This document shows positions 35,165 to 53,279 of a stretch of 64,000 nucleotides of DNA, piece after piece. How positions within the stretch are numbered: the stretch's first letter is position 1; each line of letters starts with the position of its first letter. This DNA is from Simmondsia chinensis. Lineage: Eukaryota; Streptophyta; Magnoliopsida; Caryophyllales; Simmondsiaceae. A program made the translations under genes and the position numbers. The stretch covers positions 10,521,846 to 10,585,845 of the forward strand of contig JAGTTD010000011.1 of NCBI GenBank assembly GCA_018398585.1, in the 5' to 3' direction. Under the pieces are notes generated by a model. That model was not told the origin of the DNA and did no database searches. It saw nothing but the letters and a program-made list of their open reading frames with translations.

Positions 35165-38100
35165 CAATTTCCTAATTGAGAAATCACCACTCTCTTGGGA
35201 TAATTACAAGGCGTCATTAAAATAAAAGAAAAGGGACTTGACTTTACAGGAACTGGTCTCCCATATGAATCTAGAAGATCAGAATTGGAAAACAAGCCAA
35301 GGGGAACTCCTGGAACATTTAACTTTGGCTGCTAACTTTTTAGAATCAAGAAATGCAAGAAAAAAAGGGCAAGTACAAGAAACCGTGAAGCAAGGTGAGA
35401 TCAAATCGTCAGGCTGGTGGGTCCAACAACAAACAAAGCCAATTCTATTAAAAGAGGTTGATGAAATAAGCTGGTGAAGTCCAGAAGAGAATCAAGGGGA
35501 CATATTGGACTTGCGGCAAGAACAGTCACATCTTGAGGGACTGCAGAAAGAGATTTGGACTTGGAAAGCTCAAGGAACGCAGGCTCCCGGCAATCGTATC
35601 AAGGATGCAAATGTCTTTGTCACCATAAACATGGTTGGAAACATGGTCGAGAGGATTGTAGATACTGGTGCCACGAGGCACATATACACTAATATGGATA
35701 TGTTCCAAGAGCATGAGAAAGCTGAGGTGGGGGAGGATGTGTTCTTAGGAAACTCCAGTCCAATCCCTATCCATGGCAAGGGAGTGATCCTCCTTAAACT
35801 TTACTCTTGAAAGTTTTTATCTTTACAAAACATGTTGCATGTTTCTAACTTATGTAGGAATTTAATTTATGATGCTTTATTGAAAAAAGTAGTCTTTAAG
35901 TTAACTTTTGAGTCTGATAAACTAATTATCACTAAGAACACCACTTTGTCAAGAAAGATTTTTGTAATGGCAGTTTGTTTGTACTTGATGTTCTAAGTGG
36001 TATAAATAAAATGGGATCTAGTTCTGTTTATGGTGATCTAAGTGACTCCAATAACATCATAAGGAGAGTTGGTAAAAGATATTATATTCCATTCATAGAT
36101 GATCACACAAGATTCGTGAAGGTGTATCTCCTATGCACAAAAGATGAGACTAAGGAATTTTCCTCAAATATAAAGTTGAAGCTAAAAATCAATTAAACCA
36201 TAGGATCAAGAGGATTAGGTCTGATAAGGGAGGTGAATGTGACACTTTCTTCCTTAAGAACATTGTGAGGAACTCAACATAATTCAAAAGTCTTAGCCCC
36301 TTACACACCCTAACAAATTGTATAACTGAAAGGAAAAATAGAACCCTTAATGATATGATGAATGCCAAGCTAATTAGCCCAAGCTTATCCATGAGCTTGT
36401 GGAGGGAAGCTATGTTATCAGCATGTCATGTACTTAATAAAGTTCCACATAAAAAGTAAGATAAAACACCTTATGAACTTTGAAAGGATCATGCATCTTA
36501 ATATCTCAAAGTGTGGGGATGCCTAGCTAAAGTGGGAATTCCTGAGTTTAAAAGAAGCAAAATAGGTCCTAAAACTATATATGCCATTTTTTTGTTATGC
36601 TATGAACATGCTGCATATATGTTCATGCTAATAAAAGACTTGAGGCTTGGAATTCATAAAATAGTAAAATCTCGAGATGCTGAATTCTTGGAAGCATGTG
36701 TATTCTATGAATGAATCTATGCATGTTTCACTACCCACTTCTTTGGCTGTTGCAGCTACTTGATCATCTAGTCACTTGCCCCCTAAACTCAAGCTTTAGG
36801 AACATAGAAGAAAAAAGGGCTTCAACCAAGACTAGTTTTGGACCTAACTTCATCACTGCTTTCTTATCTGAACATCAAGATTTTGATGAGCATGTCGTTA
36901 ATGCATTCATGTTAGAGAAAGATCGTAGAATATGTGACGAGGCCATGAGAACTATAGATGCTCCTTTCTATAGAGAGGCCATTAATAATGATTAGACTCT
37001 ATAACATGTAATACCACTTGACATCTTCATAAGGGGATGCAAACCAATAGGGTGTAAATAGGTGTTTAGGAAGAAGTTGAGGACTAATGGGTCTATAGAC
37101 AAATTTAAGGTTTGGTTAGTGGCCAAAGGGTCCACCCAAAAACAAGGAACAGATATCATGGTCACACTAACTCACCCGCAACTAAGATTGTCACTATGAG
37201 AACTTTGATATCTTTAGCGTCCATACATAACCTTGTAGTACTCCAAATGGACGTAAAAACCGCCTTCTTGATCAGTGAACTTAAGGAAATCTACATGGAA
37301 CAACCTGAAGGGTTCGAGGTTCCTAGCATGAAGCATAAACTGTAAGTTGATGATATCCTTATATGCCTTAAACGAGCTCCTAAACAATGGCATTGAAAAT
37401 TTAATTATACCGGTGTGATTATCCATTGGTATGACAACAACATGCGTATTTTTGGCACAAGTGTAAATATTGTTAATGCCACAAAATTTTTCTAGAGTTC
37501 ATGTTTCGATATAAAAGACCTAGATAAGGCTAATGTGATACTTGGGGTAAAAAGAACTAGAACACCCAAAGGTTTGACTCTTAGTCAATCCCACTAGTGG
37601 TGAAAATGTTAAGAAATTCTGGTCACTTTGATAACATTTCCGTTAAAACTCCATATGATCCTAGTGTTCACTTGAACAAAAACATAGGTGATAGTATATC
37701 ATCGGCTGAATACACTAAGATAATTGGTAGTTTAATGTTCTTAATGAACTACATTCATCCTGACATTACATATATCATTAGTAGACGTAGCTGTTATACC
37801 CATAATCTAAGTGATTAGCACTGGACTTGACTAGGCTATTAAGGTATCTTAAAGGTACAATGTATTGGGATATACACTATAAAAGGTTCCCTGCAATGCT
37901 AAAGGGATATTCCGATTCTAATTGGGTGTATGATACTGATAAAATTCATTTTACTAGTGGCTATGTGTTTATGCTTACTAATAGTGCTATATCATAAAAA
38001 GCATCTAAATAAACCCGTATTGCTAGATCAACCATGAAATGTGAATTTATTACACTAGAAATGGCAACTTTAAAGTTGAATGCCTAAGGAATATACTAGA

Positions 38101-38370
38101 AGACATTCCATTGCGGGGGAAGTCCACACCTTCAGTGTTATTACATAATGACTCACAAGCATCCATTAGAGTAGTGCAAAGCGAGGTTATGATGATAAGC
38201 ATAGGCATATTCACCTCAAACATGGTGTTGTGAGACATGTGATTGTGAATAATGTAATCTCACTCTAGTATAGAAGTGGGAAAAATTGGAATATCCTTCG
38301 ATGAAAGGCCTTGCAAAGAAAATATTTTATAAGACAATAGAGGAAATGGGGATTAAGCCCATTTGTATTT
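35165..38370 (+). pseudogene. copia C gag-pol remnant, right of nest
   Basis: Starts mid-gag (FLIEKSPLSWDNYKASLK) and continues with LTLQELVSHMNLEDQNWK. A protease motif VDTGATRHIYTN is at about 35659-35694 and integrase at 36060-36300 (YYIPFIDDHTRFVKVYLL, SDKGGECDTFF). RT pieces are at 37070-37345 (VLQMDVKTAFLISELKEIYM). An RT/RNase H boundary region is at 37597-37818 (YTKIIGSLMFLMNYIHPDITY). RNase H fades out at about 38350 (MGIKPI-like end). Many stops and missing blocks. No clear 3' LTR start was found downstream. Confidence 0.75.
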
Positions 38371-39069
38371 CTTGGTCTTGATTGATACATGTCTCGAGAG
38401 TTACTCTCGATGTTTAATGGGTCAAATGAAGTCAAGGGTTGGGAAAAAGAGATATAGCCACTTGAGCCCATTCCAAAAAGGTGCTATTTTAGTGGCTCTA
38501 GGATCTGTCAATACTTTCATGACATTGAGGATAAGCTCATGCTCTTAATGATATTTATGGCCTATTATGGTGGTGTGGGATGGCACACTTAATGGACTCA
38601 CTTATAGGATTGTGGGGATTTGACTATCCTGCATCGAGAATAAGAGCTTATTCTCTAGAGTTTTCCTGAGTACCTATGTTTTAGGTTTTGTTTCGAGGTA
38701 TGTCATAAGTGTTGATTGTGAAGTATATTTCAGCCTCGAGAACCACATCAAGTATGAAGGAGAGCTCTTCACAATGACTGCTCAAGTTCAAGACTATGCT
38801 CACCTTTGGTGGCTGTGGGACATGCTTATTCACTAGGTATAGATTCAAGTCCAAAAGACATTGGTTTCATTAAGCGTGGGTCTCACTGCACAATAATACT
38901 CTTCCCTCCTTTTCTTAAAATTGAACCATGTGAGTGATTATTTAAATTTGGTAATTGGGTGCTTCAATTTTGTTCAACATGTATAAACACCTCAGTCCCA
39001 CATATGAAAACAAGAAGTGGGAAAGCCACTTAACATATTCTCTACCCTCCCCTCCATCCCTTCCTCTCC

Positions 39070-39070
<1 letters not shown>
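38371..39070. other. no gene seen; flank of copia C
   Basis: About 700 bp between the end of copia C RNase H and the poly(C) tract. It could be the copia C 3' LTR or 3' leader, but no polypurine tract plus TG boundary could be fixed. Only short random frames. Confidence 0.4.
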
Positions 39071-39106
<36 letters not shown>

Positions 39107-39122
39107 ACCCTCCCCCCCCCCC
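39071..39122 (+). repeat. poly(C) tract, 36 C plus C-rich extension
   Basis: 36 consecutive C (39071-39106), then ACCCT and a further 12 C (39111-39122), followed by GGCGCGCC. The proline- and glycine-rich frames over it are artefacts of the homopolymer. Confidence 0.9.
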
Positions 39123-39720
39123 GGCGCGCCTTGGTTAAGTCTTGTGGGCCTAAAATGGGCATAGTGGGCCACCAGACCGGTCGGCTAGTGCATCATGTTG
39201 TGATGTGGTGTGGACGTTTTCTAACACAGACTTTTATTTTTACGTCCATCATATGTTTTAGTCGTCAAAATCAAACTCAAGGCTATTTCTTAGTGGGTTG
39301 AACTCGAGCCTGTAAGCTTGAGCTCAAGTTGTCATTCCCAGCAAACCTAGAGGGTGCAAGCTCGAGGTATTGACAGCTAGGCTACAAGCTCAAGCTCGAG
39401 ATATTTGTCTGGATTGTTTCAGCGCCCACTCTTTCCATACCCATTCTTTCTATAACTAAGGCCCGAATTCTTTGCTCCTCCATATCCGCCTACTCTCCTT
39501 ATTGAGGCTAAATTTTCCTTCCACTTTTCACAACTGACGGCTGCTTGATCGGGGCAAATTATAGTGCCTTAAATATGCTGACACACCAAAATTTATCTTC
39601 TCCGCTCCTATTCTTTCTCTCTCAAAGTTAATTTTCTTCACTCCACTACTGAGCAAGTTGATGCGTGATCTGGTCTATCTCCTTGAAGTAGACTACTAAG
39701 GCGGGCCCCATGTTAACCAA
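39123..39720. other. intergenic, no gene seen
   Basis: Contains several CTCGAG-rich stretches (39300-39410) resembling the U3 text of the Tat-type LTRs, but no boundaries or alignable block long enough to call an LTR. Confidence 0.4.
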
Positions 39721-39724
39721 GAGG

Positions 39725-40464
39725 TTGGAATATCAACCTGACCCGAACTGACTCTTAAATTGACCCAACCCGACCCTGAGGGTCGACCCGCGTGGGTTAT
39801 GTGTCCATTTTTGGAGCTGCCAAACCCAAACCCTGCTCGACCCGTGCGAGTGACACAGGTCATGCGTGACCTGTGTCAAACGCGGGTTAGACCCATGTCA
39901 TGACACAGGTCAAAATCATGCTTAAAAAAAGGGGGGAGGGGGGGAATTATGTATATTTAATGTTCTTAATAATTTGTAAATTTTATTTAATAAATTATGT
40001 ATTCGTAATTTTTAGTAAGTTAGTATCTTTTCGTAAGTTTATATTGTATATTTAATATTTATTTTATTTATTAATAAAATTATAATTTTGTTTATTTGTA
40101 TTATATATGTATATACTTATTTTGTATTTTTATTTTGTTGAAACAGAAAAATCAAACAAAAATAGGGGTGTTATCAAGGTCAGACCCAATGCAAACCCGC
40201 CCCAGATCAAACCCATATCAGACCCGGATCAACTTGGACTTCACCCATAGGACTCCAACCCAAGTCAGACCCGTGACCCATCCCGACACGACCCGTCCTT
40301 GACCCGTATCACGGGCCAAACCAAGTCAAGGATTTTCTCCTCCCTAACATGACCCGGCCTGACCCATGGATTGGACGGGTCTGACCCGTGTCGACCCGTT
40401 GGTACGCTTTCGACATGCGGGTTGGATCAAAAGTTGATCTGAATCGACCCGTTGGCCACCACTA
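39725..40464. repeat. GACCCG-rich hAT-like element (possible)
   Basis: Dense degenerate GACCCG / CGGGTC repeats in two blocks (39735-39915 and 40180-40460) around an AT-rich core. The right end, read on the minus strand, starts TAGTGGTGGCCAACGGGTCG, which resembles the TAGGGGTGGCAAACGGGT termini of plant hAT miniature elements. The left end is unclear and no matching 8 bp duplication was found. Confidence 0.4.
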
Positions 40465-41040
40465 GATCAGAGGCCCATCGGACCCCGTTGTACCTATGCG
40501 GGGGTATAAACGACTTAGGGCACTGGCGATCTCCAAGGCACGGCAATTCTTTGGTCTAATCTTTTCTTTACATTCTACTTAATATTTGTTTGTTTCTGCT
40601 ATTTCATTTGTAATTCTCAAGCTCCTGTCAACCGACCTCAAATTCACTTTTGTTTGTATGGTTATTTTTCCAACAATATACATTAGAAATTATTTTGAAA
40701 AAAAAAAGGGGATCAATTTGGAAAAAAAAAAAAAAGGACCATCCACATAAATAACTCAAAATTAACACGAGATAAACAGAGCTGATCTTGACTTTTTGGG
40801 GTCTCAAACGAAAATCTCAAAAGGGACTTTTCACGTACAAAAAAGTATAATAATTTTGACTATAAAATAAACTAATATTAATAATTAATACTTTATAAAT
40901 CCTAAAAATTTGATGCTTCTAAAATTCGAAAGCCCAAACTTATATTTAAGTTGCGTGGGTTATATGCATAAACGAGACATTGTTAAATATGATCACTACA
41001 GAGGATAAACCAGAAATGGAGACAAAAAGGCAAAAGCGTT
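40465..41040. other. upstream intergenic region of HCT
   Basis: AT-rich, with A-runs (40699-40737). No coding potential or repeat family recognised. Confidence 0.4.
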
Positions 41041-41065
41041 TGATGAGTCAAGGTTAGTGGGCGGG

Positions 41066-41072
41066 GGTAGGT
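41066..41072 (-). promoter_or_regulatory. AC-I element (ACCTACC), HCT promoter
   Basis: GGTAGGT on the plus strand, i.e. ACCTACC on the minus strand, the AC-I core bound by R2R3-MYB activators of phenylpropanoid genes. It lies about 1.7 kb upstream of the ATG but only about 260 bp upstream of the presumed leader-intron donor, so it is likely promoter-proximal. Confidence 0.5.
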
Positions 41073-41253
41073 GGATGACTGAGACTCTCGCATCATCCCC
41101 ATTTGCTTTTCCCTCTCTTTTAAAAACCCAAGAGGGACCTTACATGACATTAAAAACAAATCCCCCTCCCCCACACCAAAAAAAAGTCAATTCCCCTGCT
41201 CATCTCATCTCATCTCATTTCCACTCCGTTTTCTCATCATTTACCAATATTTC

Positions 41254-41260
41254 ACCAACC
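41254..41260 (+). promoter_or_regulatory. AC-II element (ACCAACC)
   Basis: Exact AC-II core about 64 bp upstream of the presumed leader-intron donor. It may lie in the promoter or at the start of the 5' UTR, since the transcription start is not fixed. With the AC-I match it fits the MYB control expected for a lignin gene. Confidence 0.45.
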
Positions 41261-41323
41261 CAAACAATCTTCTTCTAATTCCCTTGTGGGCTGATCTTGA
41301 TTTAGACTCAACTGTTGCGGGAG

Positions 41324-49250
<7,927 letters not shown>

Positions 49251-49633
49251 ACCAGAAATTGGCTACTGCATAATTTTTCTGCAGCATAATTGATTATCTG
49301 TTGTTTTTCTTTTTTCAGTCATTTGGCTAAAGAGGCAATTTGTAAACTATAATTGGAAAACTATTCCAAGCTTTACAATATAGTTGTGTCTTATCATATG
49401 TTGCGTGAATAGATTTGTCTTACAGAAATTTGCATTTACATATTGTTTGTGTTAGATTGGTGGGCCTTCTTTTGGAAAAGGTGCTTTTGGGTTGGCACTG
49501 AGTTTTGTGTTTGTGAGCCGGCTTATCATTTACCCTGACAGGCTTGGTTTGTTATCAGTCTGGGATGAGCCAAGCTAGCTTTTGTAGCTTAGTGGGTCAA
49601 TGCTCAAACATGACAAAGCTCAAATTTTGTTCA
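49251..49633. other. HCT 3' UTR and downstream flank
   Basis: No coding potential. A canonical AATAAA was not found within the first 200 bp. T-rich segments (49300-49318) are compatible with a plant 3' UTR. Confidence 0.4.
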
Positions 49634-49964
49634 TGTTAGATTATGTATGGGTTCTGGTTATATTGGGTCTGGTATAGGATTAGACCAATCCTATTAAGGC
49701 CCATGACACACTAGGATTTTAGTGTGGGACTCAATATATACACGGTGATGTGTGTTATCATTAGAGTTGAGAAAGGTTTGAGAGAAGATTGTAAGTTGAG
49801 AAACGTCTCATGTAAACTCCAATTGAAATAAAGAAATTATTGTGCTCCCCTCCATGGATATAGGCTTCAACTGAACCACGTAAATTCAAGTATTCTCCCT
49901 ATCCTCTTTGTTTACGATTGTTACTTCGATTTATGATTCAGTATTTATGGGTGTGATTTTAACA
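49634..49964 (+). repeat. lone LTR with primer site (short copia or TRIM-like)
   Basis: 331 bp, TGTTAGATTATG...TTTTAACA, with TGTTA/TAACA inverted ends, a TATA-like CAATATATACAC (49731-49742) and AATAAAG (49829-49835). It is followed at once by AGCGGTATCAAAAA, a degenerate initiator-Met primer site, so it is a 5' LTR. No second copy or coding region follows before 50124. Confidence 0.65.
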
Positions 49965-50123
49965 AGCGGTATCAAAAATTGCACAATTCATTTGAAGAAA
50001 ACTGTGAAGTTTTTAAAAACATTCTAAAAAATTGCATTTAATGGGGGTAAAAAAAGGTTTAAGAATTGATTTTTATTTTTCAAGTTTTCTTAAAAATGTA
50101 GTTTTTTTCTCTAGTTTTGTAGG

Positions 50124-50934
50124 TGTTGAATATTGTTCTATATATATATATATATATTAAATATTGTGTATTCTTTTTGAAAATAAAATATGTATTTAAT
50201 TTGGAATAAATCCACTATTGAATATAAATATAAGTAATATAAATTTAAATAAGTTAAAATTTACTGTTGATCTATTTTTTTGGTAAGAAAATTGATTGCC
50301 TAATGGTTTTTACTAAATCAAGCGTTGAATCCCGGGGTTTGTTCCTGGGGATTTGATTGCCAAAGGTGTGGTGGGGGACAGCCCTTGCAAGTCTTGTCGC
50401 GCCCAAATTTGTTAAGATTTCCTTTTTATTCTTTTTCTTTTAACTATTGATCTTGTTAAGTGGCTAAAATAATTATTTTTGGTATTTAATCAATAACTCT
50501 TCTTCTCCAACCGAGTAAGAGGCCCAACCAAAACCAAAGAAAGCCCTAAAAATTAGGGTTTTCATCATTTACCACAAAAAGGCATCCTCTTCATTCTTTG
50601 GCTCAGTTCCAGCACTGGTGATGAACTTGGTTCCTTCCAGATTCAACATTCATTAAAAGTTGTGAGATCTTAGCATAGGCTAGAGTTTAAGATTTTAGAT
50701 TGTAAAACCTCGTTTGGGGTTAGCCTAGGTAAAAATCACTGAAATTACTTGTATTTGTAATCGAATTTTATAGTGGAGAGTCTCCTCTAGTTTTAGGGGG
50801 TATCATGGATGTAGGCATAGTACAAACCACGTTGCTATTATTTTCGTTCTTTATTTCTTGCCATTTTTTGTTTGTATGTTTTAAGTCCAAATTCGTTACT
50901 CTATATCGAAACTCGAAGCACTCAAATCTCAACA
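50124..50934 (+). repeat. 5' LTR of copia D
   Basis: 811 bp with perfect short inverted ends TGTTGA...TCAACA. A (TA)n run is at 50140-50157. The PBS AGTGGTACCAGAAC (50935-50948) is close to the initiator-Met site. Confidence 0.88.
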
Positions 50935-50970
50935 AGTGGTACCAGAACCCACATTAGGGTTTCTACAAAA

Positions 50971-51600
50971 ATGAGTACTTCTAGCTTCAAAATAGCGAAG
51001 TTTAATGGCCAAAATGATTTTACCTTTTAGAAAATTAAGATGGAGGCTGTATTAACTCAACAAGGAGTTGAAGCGGCTTTGTTGCCTAAACAAGATCAGC
51101 CGACGATGTCAGAAAAGGAGAAGAACTTTATAAGAAAAACTCCCTTTCGAACCGTATATACCTAATGGAGCAGTTTTTTAATTTTAGAATGGACGAAACC
51201 AGACCTATTATGGAGTCTTTAGATTAGTTTAATAAATTGATTCAAGATTTAGATAACATTTTCACTGGAATTCAAGATGAAATAGAGGCCATTGTATTAC
51301 TAAACTCCCTACCCAAATCTTTAAAGATGTTTAAAGAATTCCTAAGATATGGTTGAATTACATTGTCACTTTTGGAAGTTCTAAAAGCCCTCAAATCTAA
51401 AGTTCTTGAACTAAAAAGCCAAAAATACAATCAATCTCGCTCCCGAGGGCCTCTCGGTTAGATGCCGATCATAGGGAAAAGATAATAGAGACAAAAATTG
51501 AGAAATAAAAGTCGAAATAAAGATCCATCCTCTTCTAAGGGACTATATAAATGTAAAATGTTTTTATTGCAATAAAGGGGGACATATTCAAAGATTATAT
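50971..51600 (+). pseudogene. copia D gag
   Basis: Starts MSTSSFKIAKFNGQNDFTF and then carries stops. A CCHC-knuckle trace (CFYCNKGGHIQR) is at about 51563-51598. Typical short copia gag, decayed. Confidence 0.7.
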
Positions 51601-51605
51601 CCCTA

Positions 51606-52929
51606 ATGGAAAACAAGCAGACCGCTAATGCTGATGCAGTAATGGGAGATGAAGACGGCTATTATAGTGCGGAAGTTCTTGTAGCCTCGTCAGAGTCATC
51701 GACCCGAGAGTGGGTCCTGGACTCTGGTTGCAGTTTCCACATGACCCCTAGTAGAGTTTATTATACAACTTATAGAATCCTAGATGGAGAAAAGGTTTTG
51801 AACGGGAACAACCATAGTTGTAAGGTGGTTGGAATTGGCTTGGTAAGGCTACAAGTGTCAAATGGGACAATTTACACCCTAGAGAATGTTAGGTATGTAC
51901 TCGTACTTAAGAGAAATTTAATTTCTCATAGAACCCTAAACAAATCTGGCTTGTCTTTTAAGGCTGAGAATGGAGTGATAACAATTCTTAAAGGCTCCTT
52001 AGTAGTCCTTAGAGGTGTTGTGAAAAATGGGTTGTATGTCATGTCTAGTGACGTTGTGACTGTTCACACAAGGTCGGTTAATATAGTGAAGTCAAATAAG
52101 ACATGTCTCTGGCTCAAGAGACTTGAACACGTTAGTGAAAGAGGATCGATTGAACTAAAAAGGCAAGGTTTGTTAGGCACAAACTGTATCACAAAGTTGG
52201 ATTTTTGTGAATCATGCATATTTGGCAAACATCACCATCGAGCTTTTAAGACCGGTAAACACACACTAATGGACCACTGGACTATATCCATTTCGACCTT
52301 TGGAGTCCTTTACGGGTCCCTAATCATGGTGGAGCTAGATATTTTCTTTTTGTTGTTGATGATTTTTCTAGAAACATTTGGGCATTTCTTTTGAAAAATA
52401 AATATGACGCTTTTGAAACTTTAAGAAACTGGAAAACCTTAACTGAAAATGAAATTGGAAATAAAATAAAAGTGTTGCGTATTGATAACAGTCTTGAATA
52501 TATTAATTCTGATTTTGAAAGTTTGTGTGCTCAATTTGGAACTAGGAAGCATAACACAGTCTCAAAAACGCCCCAACAGAATGGGCTTACTGAATGTATG
52601 AATTGAACCCTCCTTGATTGTGTTAGGTGCATATTGTCTGCATCTGGACTGACCAAACACCTTTGGAAGGAGAAGCGGTTAAGACTGCCAGTTTCTTAAA
52701 CAACCGCACACCCTCTAGTGTACTTAACTATAAGACCCCTAAGCAAGTGTGGACCAAAAGTCCATCTGATCTGTCTGTTATCCATGTCTTTGGTTGTGCT
52801 GCTAGAATGAGGGGAAGTTAGAACCTGGGTCGGTCAAAGCTATTTTCCTATGTTACACCGGGCGTTAAGGATAGAAATAGGTTGAAAATTGTCATAAGTA
52901 GGGATGTTGTATTTAATGAAGATGAAATG
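51606..52929 (+). pseudogene. copia D protease-integrase
   Basis: An open piece of 262 codons (51606-52394): protease WVLDSGCSFHMTPSR, then a GAG-pre-integrase region with FCESCIFGKHHHRAFKTG. The integrase core follows in other frames (52391-52821; VSKTPQQNGLTECMN, FLNNRTPSSVLNYKTPKQVW, HVFGCAARM). The text reaches RNRLKIVISRDVVFNEDEM at the G4 insertion point. Confidence 0.82.
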
Positions 52930-53210
52930 TGTTATGATTCAAGAATACGAGATAAGGAAGAATTAAGAAAAGATGAGAAGAGAGAAAGAATAGAGATGAG
53001 AAGAAGATATTTCATTTACTTGGATAAGTATTACAATCGATGAAACAACTATTTATACTTCACAACTAAGGCGGCAAAAACAATAAAAAATATCTAAACC
53101 CTCTTAACCATATTAACCTACATTCCCTCCAAACCCACTTATGAAGCTAAAGCAATACACGACCAGCTAAGGAGTTATTACTTAACCAATTTGAATGACA
53201 ATTCAGAACA
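52930..53210 (-). repeat. 3' LTR of gypsy G4
   Basis: 281 bp, TGTTATG...CAGAACA. It differs from the other LTR by several small indels near its left end. Confidence 0.88.
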
Positions 53211-53279
53211 ATACTCCCCCCTAAGTAAAGATTCTTGCTTCAAGAATCAAAAACAGAAAATTGACTCGTGATGAACTTA

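Noticed and set aside
38955..39301. Proline-rich and glycine-rich ORFs on both strands
   Set aside because: They are created by translating the poly(C)/poly(G) tract; no other coding sign.
39725..40464. Satellite or telomere-like array
   Set aside because: The GACCCG motifs are degenerate and unevenly spaced, and the right end looks like a hAT terminus; not a regular tandem array.
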